A DNA stretch of 64,000 bases from Gelidibacter mesophilus DSM 14095 (lineage in GTDB: Bacteria; Bacteroidota; Bacteroidia; Flavobacteriales; Flavobacteriaceae): assembly GCF_000423005.1 (NCBI RefSeq), contig NZ_AUHD01000001.1, positions 434,001 to 498,000 on the forward strand. The letters are read 5' to 3'. Below, piece after piece: positions 55,906 through 63,414 of this stretch (its first letter is position 1; the number at the start of each line of letters is the position of its first letter). The position numbers and the translations under genes were made by a program. The notes under the pieces are model-generated. The model saw nothing but the letters and a program-made list of their open reading frames with translations, was not told the origin of the DNA and did not search any database.

Positions 55906-56724
55906 TTATGAGATTAATTGAGATGATAGTTGTTTCATGGCGCGTTCAATAAACTTGGGTAAAATGATTTTATGGGTTCTGATGATTTTATCGGGATCAT
56001 CCATTTTGTCCATCATATCATCGTATTTCTCCTCGCCAAAATTCGCAATGACCTTGAGCTTATTGGCCTCTCCCAAAAAGTGCGCCCTCATGCCCACAGG
56101 ATCGGCTTCGGGATGAAATTGGGTGCCTACAAACTCTTTTGAAAAACGAACCGCCATTATGGCGCGTTCATAACTGACATGACTTCGTATTTTTTCGAGA
56201 CTTAAAATGGAAGCGCCTTGTTCTTTGAATACATTTAAACGAGGTTGAACCAATTGCCAATCCCGTGAATCCACAGCATAAAATGGGTCATCAAGGCCTT
56301 CTAAAAGGGGGTCTTTTAAACCTTTTTTAGTTTTATGGATCGGTAAAACTCCAAAAGAAGTTCTTCGTCTTGGTTTCATTTCTCCCAATTTAAAATAGTC
56401 GCACACTACTTGAAACGAATAGCAGATAAAGAACATATATTTCTTTTGGTGCTGCGAGGTTTTGTTGAAATCCCACAGTTCTTGAACTAAATTGAGATAT
56501 GGAATCCGCCACGGACCATCTTCAAGTGGACTGTCAGGTCCGCCACTTGAAATATAAATATCAAAGGAGTTGTCAGGTATTTCAAGTGCACCTCTAACAT
56601 TAAATATGGTGTAATCTACTTCATCATCAAACCCTCTCACAATATCCGCTATACAACGTAAGCCTTGGTTAGCTTGGTTGTTGTTCATATCAAGAATGGC
56701 TACTTTAAATTTGTCTTTAAGCAT
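55906..56724 (-). CDS. Class I glutamine amidotransferase of the amidoligase cluster
   Basis: The 272-residue protein has the full catalytic triad of class I GATases: Cys101 in FFICYSFQVV, His204 and Glu206 in TQFHPEADP, with a Gly-rich SSGGPDSP element near residue 60 as in GuaA and TrpG. The usual nucleophile motif G-x-C-x-G is CYS-based here. The C-terminal 60 residues form an extra helical region. It would release ammonia from glutamine, or hydrolyse a gamma-glutamyl bond, as a partner of a ligase in this operon. It is 10 bases behind the GCS2 gene and six bases ahead of the ATP-grasp-like gene. Confidence 0.8.
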   Translation of the reverse strand: MLKDKFKVAILDMNNNQANQGLRCIADIVRGFDDEVDYTIFNVRGALEIPDNSFDIYISSGGPDSPLEDGPWRIPYLNLVQELWDFNKTSQHQKKYMFFICYSFQVVCDYFKLGEMKPRRRTSFGVLPIHKTKKGLKDPLLEGLDDPFYAVDSRDWQLVQPRLNVFKEQGASILSLEKIRSHVSYERAIMAVRFSKEFVGTQFHPEADPVGMRAHFLGEANKLKVIANFGEEKYDDMMDKMDDPDKIIRTHKIILPKFIERAMKQLSSQLIS

Positions 56725-56734
56725 GTAATTTTTT

Positions 56735-57829
56735 CTAAGTACCTAAAATGGTCTGGTCCATAATATAGTCAACCACCTTAGTTAAATCCTTGGTTTCTTC
56801 AAAAATGGCAAGCTGTCTGTCAGCCCCAGTGCCATTTAGCATCATGGTTTTTACATGTTCTATTTCCTTACGGGAACCGAGTTCATCCACAACATCATCT
56901 ACAAAATCAAGCAATTCTAACATTAATTCCTTGGTTTGCACTTCACATTCCTTGCCAAAGTCGATCATACTGCCATCAAGTCCGTATCTGCTGGCGCGCC
57001 ATTTGTTCTCATTTATCAAGGCCCGATGATAGAGCATGAAGTTGAGGTTTTGCGTTCTCAGTTTGTAAAGTTTTGCAACCAATGCTTGGATTAGTGCCGC
57101 AATACTTAAGGTTTCTTCTACGGTCATGGGTACATCACAAATACGTACTTCTAAAGTTGGAAAGAAGGGATGGATGCGAATATCCCACCATATTTTTTTT
57201 GGATTGTCAATGCATTTTGTTTTGATCAACACATCGATATAATGTTCATATTCAGCCACGGTTTGGAAAATCCCAGGAATACCTGTTCTTGGAAATTTAT
57301 CGAAGATCTTTGAACGAAAGGATTTAAATCCCGTATTTCTTCCTTCCCAAAACGGAGAATTGGTTGATAAAGCATATAAATGCGGTAAAAAGTAGCGCAT
57401 GGCGTTAGTTAAGTGCAAAGCCAATTGTTTGTCTTCTATGCCCACATGAACATGGAGTCCAAAAATCAAGTTTGAACGCGCTGTATCTTGAAGTTCATCA
57501 ACGATTTCGGCGTACCTTGGATTTGGGGTAATGAGTTGTGTTTCCCATTTCGTAAAAGGATGGGTGCCTGCAGCACCAATCCTAAACCCTAAAGATCCTG
57601 CAATTTCCGAAATTGATTTCCGCAAATGGGTGAGATCCTTTCTGGCCTCCGTAATGTCCTGACAGATATTGGTCCCAACTTCCACTACCGCCTGGTGCAT
57701 TTCTGCCTTGACTTGATCATTTAATATTTTTTCGGCTACTGTAACAATTTGTTGGTCATGCGAGATGAGTTCCCGCGTTGTTGGACAGATGACCTGATAT
57801 TCCTCTTCAATGCCTAATGTGAATTTCAT
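56735..57829 (-). CDS. YbdK/GCS2-type carboxylate-amine ligase
   Basis: The 364-residue protein matches the YbdK branch of the glutamate-cysteine ligase 2 family: FTLGIEEEYQVI at the N-terminus (metal-binding Glu pair at about 8-9), VVEVGTNICQDI, GAAGTHPFTKWE, IFGLHVHVGIEDKQLALHLTNAMRYFLPHLYALSTNSPFWEG, and WWDIRIHPFFPTLEVRICDVPMTVEETL. Members join a carboxylate, often the gamma-carboxyl of Glu, to an amine with ATP. The E. coli homologue shows weak glutamate-cysteine ligase activity. It lies between the ATP-grasp and GATase genes in one operon, so it probably builds an early peptide bond of the product. Confidence 0.9.
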   Translation of the reverse strand: MKFTLGIEEEYQVICPTTRELISHDQQIVTVAEKILNDQVKAEMHQAVVEVGTNICQDITEARKDLTHLRKSISEIAGSLGFRIGAAGTHPFTKWETQLITPNPRYAEIVDELQDTARSNLIFGLHVHVGIEDKQLALHLTNAMRYFLPHLYALSTNSPFWEGRNTGFKSFRSKIFDKFPRTGIPGIFQTVAEYEHYIDVLIKTKCIDNPKKIWWDIRIHPFFPTLEVRICDVPMTVEETLSIAALIQALVAKLYKLRTQNLNFMLYHRALINENKWRASRYGLDGSMIDFGKECEVQTKELMLELLDFVDDVVDELGSRKEIEHVKTMMLNGTGADRQLAIFEETKDLTKVVDYIMDQTILGT

Positions 57830-57897
57830 ATAATCGGGGTGGTTTATGTGAAGACCTTCCAGTCTCGAAGAATCGCTTCTGAAAGGTCCGTGAATCT

Positions 57898-58860
57898 TTA
57901 TTTAAAAGCAGTCTTCTTGCCAGTAATCTGATCTTTGACAAATGTCCCCCAGGTAAGGTTCATTTTATCTTTCTTGTATTGTTTGGCTTTATTAATGGCC
58001 ATATTGGCAGCATTTTCAACAATCCAATCGAAATTTTCTTGACCTACGGAATTGATGTCTGCATCTGGTGCTGGGTTGCAGAAATCAATAGCATAAGGAA
58101 TGCCGTCGCGGATAGCAAACTCCACCGTATTAAAGTCATAGCCTAATGCTTTATTCAAACGGATACAATATTTTTTGACCAGGTCCAGTATTTCTTTTTT
58201 GACGGGTGGGCCATCAATCACGTATCGTAAATGGTGCGGATTTCTTGGCTCATATTGCATAATATGAACGTTGTCCGTATCTAAAACGTAACATCTAAAA
58301 TATTCCGTAAAGTTGATTTCTTCTTGGAGCATCATCACCAAATTCTCTGTCTCACCATGTTTTTTCCAAAGATCTTGTGGATTTTCTACACGATAGACGC
58401 TTTTCCAACCACCACCATCATGAGGTTTCATATAGGCAGGAAATCCAATGGTATCAAACATATGTTCCCAAGCAAAAGGGAATTTCATATTACGGAACGA
58501 CTCCTCGCTCGTATCTGGTGGACGATGAGAGGTAGGTAAAATAAATGTTTTTGGTACCGGGACACCTACTTTTTCTGCCAAAGCATTGTTAAAGAACTTC
58601 TCATCAGCACTCCACCAAAAAGGGTTATTGATAACGGCAGTTCCTGAAATGGCTGCATTTTTAAGATAGGCGCGATAAAAGGGAACGTCTTGAGAAATTC
58701 TATCAATAATAACCGCGTAATCTGTTGGTTTAGCTTGTTCTACCATGTCTATGGAAACAGCTTCTGCGACAATACCCTTTACTTTTTTTTCATTGACACG
58801 ATCAATGAATGCTTGAGGGAATGTGTTTTCTTTTCCGAATAGGATGCCTATTTTCTTCAT
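57898..58860 (-). CDS. RimK-like ATP-grasp ligase, cluster member 3
   Basis: The 320-residue protein has the ATP-grasp pattern: an N-terminal Rossmann-like GILFGKENTFPQAFIDRV, SADEKFFNNALAEKVGVPVPKTFILPTSH, the Lys loop GFPAYMKPHDGGGWKSVYRV, LMMLQEEINF-like strand, and the metal site DFNTVEFAIRDGIPYAIDFCNPAPD, with the Glu and Asn. A C-terminal Lys-rich tail follows. It ligates an amine to an acyl phosphate. It starts 32 bases after the esterase gene and ends 68 bases before the GCS2 gene; the operon is therefore esterase, ATP-grasp, GCS2, GATase, ATP-grasp-like. Confidence 0.88.
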   Translation of the reverse strand: MKKIGILFGKENTFPQAFIDRVNEKKVKGIVAEAVSIDMVEQAKPTDYAVIIDRISQDVPFYRAYLKNAAISGTAVINNPFWWSADEKFFNNALAEKVGVPVPKTFILPTSHRPPDTSEESFRNMKFPFAWEHMFDTIGFPAYMKPHDGGGWKSVYRVENPQDLWKKHGETENLVMMLQEEINFTEYFRCYVLDTDNVHIMQYEPRNPHHLRYVIDGPPVKKEILDLVKKYCIRLNKALGYDFNTVEFAIRDGIPYAIDFCNPAPDADINSVGQENFDWIVENAANMAINKAKQYKKDKMNLTWGTFVKDQITGKKTAFK

Positions 58861-58892
58861 GTATATCAGTTTTGGTTGTAAATTTTGATTAA

Positions 58893-59597
58893 TTATAATT
58901 TTGAGAGGTATTCAGGAAACATTTGACGCCATAATGGCCAGTCATGTTTTGCCCATCTTCGGACATCATACCAAAAAGGAATGTTTTTGTCCCGAAGTAT
59001 TTGTGCCATCTTATCATTGGCTTCCAAACAAATGTCCCATTCACCAACGCCTAGGATAATTTTCATTTTCCATAAATCGGGATGGTTACTGCCAGGAAGA
59101 AAATCTATAGGGTTGTTGAAGAACACATTGTCATCATAATGACCGTCTACAAATGATTTGATATCAAATGCACCACTCATACTAAACATATGACTTACTT
59201 TTTCTGGATGTTTAAACGCAAAGTTTGATGCTTGATAACCGCCAAAGCTAGGACCTGCAACAGCCACCTTATTCAGCTTCTTGTCAGTACAGATAGGATT
59301 GACCAATTCATTTAAAATAAACTGATCATACCAACTATGATTTTTGGCGCGTTGTGAGGGATGGATTTTTTTATTGTACCAACTCAATTCATTAATGCCG
59401 TCTGGACAGTAAATTTGAACTTTACCTTGCTCTACAAACCAGCGTACAGAATCCACAAGTTTCATGTCTCTACATTCATTGTGTTTACCCATTGTAGTTG
59501 GGAAAAGTATAACGGGATATCCTGAGTGGCCAAAAACGAGCATTTCTATGTCCTTGCTGAGCGTAGGAGAGTACCATTTGTGATGTTGTTCTTTCAA
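58893..59597 (-). CDS. Putative esterase, first gene of the minus-strand amidoligase operon
   Basis: The 234-residue protein follows the putative esterase family: MLVFGHSGYPVILFPTTMGKHNECRDM, VQIYCPDGINELSWY, the nucleophile elbow AVAGPSFGGYQASNFAFKHPEKVSHMFSMSGAFD, and GVGEWDICLEANDKMAQ with the catalytic Asp, then AKHDWPLWRQMFP with the His. It lacks a signal peptide. The plus-strand group also begins with an esterase of this superfamily, so the two may act on the same product. The 600-base region upstream should hold the operon promoter. Confidence 0.85.
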   Translation of the reverse strand: MKEQHHKWYSPTLSKDIEMLVFGHSGYPVILFPTTMGKHNECRDMKLVDSVRWFVEQGKVQIYCPDGINELSWYNKKIHPSQRAKNHSWYDQFILNELVNPICTDKKLNKVAVAGPSFGGYQASNFAFKHPEKVSHMFSMSGAFDIKSFVDGHYDDNVFFNNPIDFLPGSNHPDLWKMKIILGVGEWDICLEANDKMAQILRDKNIPFWYDVRRWAKHDWPLWRQMFPEYLSKL

Positions 59598-59896
59598 AGG
59601 GTTATTTTTAAATTAGTTAAGATTGTGATTTAAAATGGAATCGATTTCTTCTAAATGTGTGAAAGTTTAATCCATTCGATTCTTTTTTAGAATGAATACA
59701 ACAATATACTTTTTTTAATTTTAAATCCCATAGTATGTAGTGGCATTCTTAAATTTTTATGGAAAACATAAAGAATATGAGGGAATTTTAATTTTTTAGC
59801 GTCTTTTTTAAGTAAAATGATGTTTTAATCTGTATTTGTAATTCGTTATTGCCTTTAAATTAACCTGCCGAGGTCGCTTCTTAATCTCAAATAGCG

Positions 59897-59915
59897 TTAA
59901 AACATTGTGTTTTAA
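59897..59915. promoter_or_regulatory. Perfect 8-bp palindrome, possible operator
   Basis: TTAAAACA and TGTTTTAA are perfect inverted repeats around TTG. The half-sites would fall on one face of the helix, as for a dimeric regulator, but AT-richness makes chance possible. It is about 300 bases from either gene. Confidence 0.25.
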
Positions 59916-60144
59916 TTAGTCTCGCTTCAATTGTTAGGTTTTTGCCAAATTATTTTATAGGGTTGATTTTAGGAAAGCGTTCACAACGCATCTAAAATAA
60001 ATTGCACAATTTTAATAGATGTTTTGGTGAAGGTTAAAATAGCATCAAGATTTTAATCATGAAAAGTGTTATTGAAGAGATGTTTTTGTCAGCACTTTAC
60101 AACTCATCCTTATGATATAACAATTCAGTCAATCCTATTTCATG

Positions 60145-60181
60145 GGTTTATAAGGTACATCGATATTTGACTTTATAAACC
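60145..60181 (+). promoter_or_regulatory. 9-bp inverted repeat upstream of the sensory operon
   Basis: GGTTTATAA (60145-60153) and TTATAAACC (60173-60181) are perfect inverted repeats 19 bases apart, ending 13 bases before the start codon at 60195. They could be an operator or an mRNA hairpin over the leader of the operon. Confidence 0.35.
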
Positions 60182-60194
60182 AATACTTAATGAC

Positions 60195-60818
60195 ATGAAA
60201 CAGTTAATTATTATTACCGTATTATTTGTGACCGGGATGGTGTCGGCACAAAGCAATTATGACAAAGGCATGCAAAAAGCATTTGACTTTTGGAAGAATA
60301 ACCAATGGACGGAAGCGGAACAACTTTTTGAACGGATCGCTGCTGCAGAACCTGATCAATGGTTGCCAAATTATTATATTGCGCAATTAAACAGTCTAAA
60401 AACTTGGGAAGAGAAGGATGCTGATATCGTAAAAGCTCAATTGGAAAAGGCTCAAAACGCTCTTAATGAAGCCATGGGCGTGGTAAGGGACAATGCAGAT
60501 ATCTTAGTTATGCAAGCGCAAATCTTGACCAATTGGGTCGCTTTTGACGGGATGACCTATGGCATGAAATATTCAGCAAAAATATCGGAATTGTACAATA
60601 GAGCCTATGCATTGGCTCCCAATAATCCGATGGTCGTGCTTGGTAGAGCAGAGTGGAACATGGGAAGTGCCCGATATTTTGGACAGGATACCGCGCCGTT
60701 TTGTAAGGATGTAGAAAAAGCCATTGAACTTTTTGCTAACTTTAAACCTGAAAAACCTTTTTATCCTAATTGGGGACGAGAGCACGCCGAATCGGTATTA
60801 AGATCCTGTAACAATTAA
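60195..60818 (+). CDS. Secreted TPR-like protein of the sensory operon
   Basis: The 207-residue protein has a signal peptide (ends near VSAQ, residue 19), then tandem helical repeats of the TPR type: YDKGMQKAFDFWKNNQWTEAEQLFERIAAAEPDQWLPNYYIAQL, ADILVMQAQILTNWVAFDG, LYNRAYALAPNNPMVVLGRAEWN. It should lie in the periplasm or on the surface. It is 18 bases ahead of the LytS-type kinase gene, so it may be a partner or a target of that signalling unit. I do not recognise the exact family. Confidence 0.75.
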   Translation: MKQLIIITVLFVTGMVSAQSNYDKGMQKAFDFWKNNQWTEAEQLFERIAAAEPDQWLPNYYIAQLNSLKTWEEKDADIVKAQLEKAQNALNEAMGVVRDNADILVMQAQILTNWVAFDGMTYGMKYSAKISELYNRAYALAPNNPMVVLGRAEWNMGSARYFGQDTAPFCKDVEKAIELFANFKPEKPFYPNWGREHAESVLRSCNN

Positions 60819-60836
60819 CACAATCATAAAGAGCCC

Positions 60837-62171
60837 ATGATAAGGAAACCAATACATAACGTTCTGATTACTTTTTTTATAGGATGCTTAGTTTTTGTGG
60901 CAGGAAATATAATCTATGGCGGATTTCGATATGAGAGTTTGAATGATTTTTTAGTGGATTTCAGTTTTTATCAATTGTATAGTTTTCTGCTGGGATATTC
61001 TAATTATTATTACTTCGCGTATCTCGAAAAATTAAATTGGAAAAAAGAAGAGGGAATCAAACGTATTGTTATTGGGATTGTGGGTTCGGTGGTCATAACC
61101 ATGATTGGCTTGATGGTATTAAACGGATTTCAATATGTCATTTATCGAGGGGTCTCTCTAATTGATTTTATAAGCACGCAACGTTGGAGCCAGTATCGAT
61201 TTGGACTTTGGATTACCCTGACCATTGTTATTATATTTCATTTTGTTTATTTCTATAATCGGTACCAACAGAATAAGATTAAGGAACAAAAAGTTATTGC
61301 GAACACGGCCAGTGCGCAATTTGAAAGCCTCAAAAATCAGATAGATCCTCATTTTTTGTTCAATAGCTTAAATGTGTTGACGTCACTCATTGAGGAAAAC
61401 CCCGATAATGCACAGCGCTTTACAGTATCCTTATCAAAAATTTACAGATATGTTTTAGAACAGAAAGATAAGGAGCTGGTTACAGTGGCGGAAGAGCTCG
61501 AATTTGCCAAAACCTATATGGATCTTTTAAAGATGCGCTTTGAAAACAGTATTAATTTCGAAATTCCTGAAAATTTTAACCATACCGATGCCAAAGTGGT
61601 ACCGTTATCCTTACAATTACTATTAGAAAATACCATAAAACATAATACCGTGAGTGAAGCAAAACCTTTACACATTAAAATCACGGTAGAAGACAACTAT
61701 TTAGTGGTACAGAATAATTTGCAGAAAAAAGAAGTCCTTCAAACACGAAAAGGAGTAGGGCTACAAAACATAGTCAACAGATATGATATTCTAACCAAAA
61801 GAAATGTTTTGATAGACGAATCAAGCACTTTCTTTAAAGTGAAAATACCAATCTTGACCAAACAAACAGCTATCATGGATACAAAATATTTATATAACGA
61901 ACAAGACGCCTATCATCGGGCAAAAAAGAGAGTGGAAGATATTAAAGGCTTCTTTGGGAACTTAGTATCCTACTGCGTGGTCATTCCTTTTTTAATATTC
62001 ATTAATTATAAAACCTCTTGGAGCTATCAATGGTTCTGGTTTCCTATGTTGGGCTGGGGGATGGGTGTCATTTTTCATGCCTTTGGGGTGTTTGGGTACG
62101 GAAAAGAATGGGAAGAGCGAAAAATAAAAGAAATTTTGGAAAAAGAGCAGAACACTAAAACATGGAACTGA
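60837..62171 (+). CDS. LytS-type sensor histidine kinase fused to a C-terminal 2TM domain
   Basis: The 444-residue protein has four hydrophobic segments in the first 140 residues, then a kinase of the LytS/PF06580 type: SAQFESLKNQIDPHFLFNSLNVLTSLI with the phospho-acceptor His172, LEFAKTYMDLLKMRFEN, the ATP-binding LSLQLLLENTIKHNTV and GVGLQNIVNRYD. After residue 345 a second module begins: YHRAKKRVEDIKGFFGNLVSYCVVIPFLIFIN, WFWFPMLGWGMGVIFHAF and WEERKIKEILEKEQ, which is a 2TM domain. Its coding end overlaps the next gene by 10 bases. Confidence 0.9.
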   Translation: MIRKPIHNVLITFFIGCLVFVAGNIIYGGFRYESLNDFLVDFSFYQLYSFLLGYSNYYYFAYLEKLNWKKEEGIKRIVIGIVGSVVITMIGLMVLNGFQYVIYRGVSLIDFISTQRWSQYRFGLWITLTIVIIFHFVYFYNRYQQNKIKEQKVIANTASAQFESLKNQIDPHFLFNSLNVLTSLIEENPDNAQRFTVSLSKIYRYVLEQKDKELVTVAEELEFAKTYMDLLKMRFENSINFEIPENFNHTDAKVVPLSLQLLLENTIKHNTVSEAKPLHIKITVEDNYLVVQNNLQKKEVLQTRKGVGLQNIVNRYDILTKRNVLIDESSTFFKVKIPILTKQTAIMDTKYLYNEQDAYHRAKKRVEDIKGFFGNLVSYCVVIPFLIFINYKTSWSYQWFWFPMLGWGMGVIFHAFGVFGYGKEWEERKIKEILEKEQNTKTWN

Positions 62172-62485
62172 TGGAACCTAATTATTTTGAAAAGGAACGT
62201 TATGAACGCGCCAAGAAGCGCGTCAAGAGAATGAGCGGATTTTATAGTCATTTATTGGTATATGTGGTAATAAACTTGATGATCGTAGTTGTCAATATTC
62301 AGCAACTGGACGCAGGAGAAAGCTATTTTAAATGGCAAAATTTTACAACGCTCTTTTTTTGGGGCATTGGACTTTTAGCGCACGGTCTTTCCGTATTTAT
62401 GCCTTATATCGTTTTAGGCAGAAACTGGGAAGAAAAAAAGATCAAAGAAATTATGGAGAAAGATCGGAAGAGCAAATGGGAATAA
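62162..62485 (+). CDS. Free 2TM-domain protein
   Basis: The 107-residue protein has the same layout as the C-terminal domain of the kinase before it: ERYERAKKRVKRMSGFYSHLLVYVVINLMIVVVN, FFWGIGLLAHGLSVFM and GRNWEEKKIKEIMEKD. Two transmembrane helices are flanked by basic and acidic segments. The start overlaps the kinase stop by 10 bases, so the two should be translationally coupled. The kinase and this protein may assemble through the 2TM unit. Function is otherwise unknown. Confidence 0.9.
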   Translation: MELMEPNYFEKERYERAKKRVKRMSGFYSHLLVYVVINLMIVVVNIQQLDAGESYFKWQNFTTLFFWGIGLLAHGLSVFMPYIVLGRNWEEKKIKEIMEKDRKSKWE

Positions 62486-62490
62486 TGGTT

Positions 62491-62657
62491 TAAGAATCAG
62501 GATTTCAGTATTTAGTATCAAGTATCAGGAATCAGGATTCAAGAATCAAGAGGTTGTGTGTTTTTAGGATGACAACATTCTACCACCAAGATTATAATTC
62601 CTCAAACCTCAAATCGATTTACTATTCGCTAATACCAAACACCTAATTCCTAATACA
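62491..62657. repeat. Degenerate ATCAGGA/ATCAAGA repeat tract and A/T-rich spacer
   Basis: The gap between the 2TM gene and the LytTR gene holds imperfect short units such as AAGAATCAGGAT, AGTATCAAGT, ATCAGGAATCAGG and AAGAATCAAGAG, plus later CTAATACC and CCTAATTCC units. Such tracts are found between genes in flavobacteria. They give no protein. Confidence 0.6.
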
Positions 62658-62658
62658 A

Positions 62659-63414
62659 ATGAATGTAATCATCATAGAAGACGAAAAACCATCTGCACGC
62701 CGTTTGCAGCGCATGTTGGGTAATTTAATGATTGAGGCGCATACCATGCTGCACTCTGTTGAAGAATCCATTGCTTGGTTTATAGAAAATAAACATCCTG
62801 ATTTGATATTTTTAGATATTCAACTAAGTGATGGTTTGTCCTTTGAAATTTTTGAAGCTCTAGAAATCAATTCCGCCGTTATCTTTACAACCGCCTATGA
62901 CGCCTATGCCTTACAAGCGTTCAAGCTTAATAGTATTGATTATTTGTTAAAGCCTATAGACGAAGAAGATCTTGCAAAGGCAATTGCTAAGTATAAAATG
63001 CGTTTGCCAACTCAGAAACCTGTAGTGATTGATTTTGACGACATCCGAAAACTATTGGTCAACCCCTTGGACCTCACTTATAAAAAGCGGTTCTCGGTCA
63101 AGCTAGGGCAACATCTTAAATTAATTGCTATTGAAGATATTGAGTGTTTCTATAGCGAAAATAAGGGTACCTATGCCTATACTAAAGACGGGAGAAATTA
63201 TCTTTTAGATATTAGTTTGGAACAGTTGGATTCAGACTTAGAGCCCAAACTGTTTTTTCGGGTGAGCAGAAAATTCTATGTGAACATCAACGCGATTAAG
63301 GATATGATCAGCTATACCAATTCCCGACTGCAAATTAAATTGAACACTTATAATGAACAGGATGTTATTGTAGCCAGAGAACGTGTGAAGGATTTTAAGG
63401 ATTGGTTGGAGTAG
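62659..63414 (+). CDS. LytTR-family response regulator
   Basis: The 251-residue protein has an N-terminal receiver: MNVIIIEDEKPSARRLQRML with the acidic pair, phospho-acceptor Asp53 in LIFLDIQLSDG, FTTAYDAYAL and LKPID with the conserved Lys. From about residue 145 comes the LytTR DNA-binding domain: KRFSVKLGQHLKLIAIEDIECFYSENKGTYAYTKDGRNYLLDISLEQLDSDL, FFRVSRKFYVNINAI. It is the likely partner of the LytS-type kinase upstream; the pair regulates unknown targets. It follows the repeat tract by one base and ends one base before the opposing gene. Confidence 0.93.
   Translation: MNVIIIEDEKPSARRLQRMLGNLMIEAHTMLHSVEESIAWFIENKHPDLIFLDIQLSDGLSFEIFEALEINSAVIFTTAYDAYALQAFKLNSIDYLLKPIDEEDLAKAIAKYKMRLPTQKPVVIDFDDIRKLLVNPLDLTYKKRFSVKLGQHLKLIAIEDIECFYSENKGTYAYTKDGRNYLLDISLEQLDSDLEPKLFFRVSRKFYVNINAIKDMISYTNSRLQIKLNTYNEQDVIVARERVKDFKDWLE

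Larger units (their letters stand above)
59598..60194. other. 597-base divergent intergenic region with two inverted repeats
   Basis: The region separates the minus-strand amidoligase operon from the sensory operon. It has no gene that I can support. It contains TTAAAACA-TTG-TGTTTTAA at 59897-59915 and the GGTTTATAA/TTATAAACC pair at 60145-60181, the latter just before the TPR gene. No exact TAnnTTTG box was found on either strand close to the starts. Confidence 0.4.
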
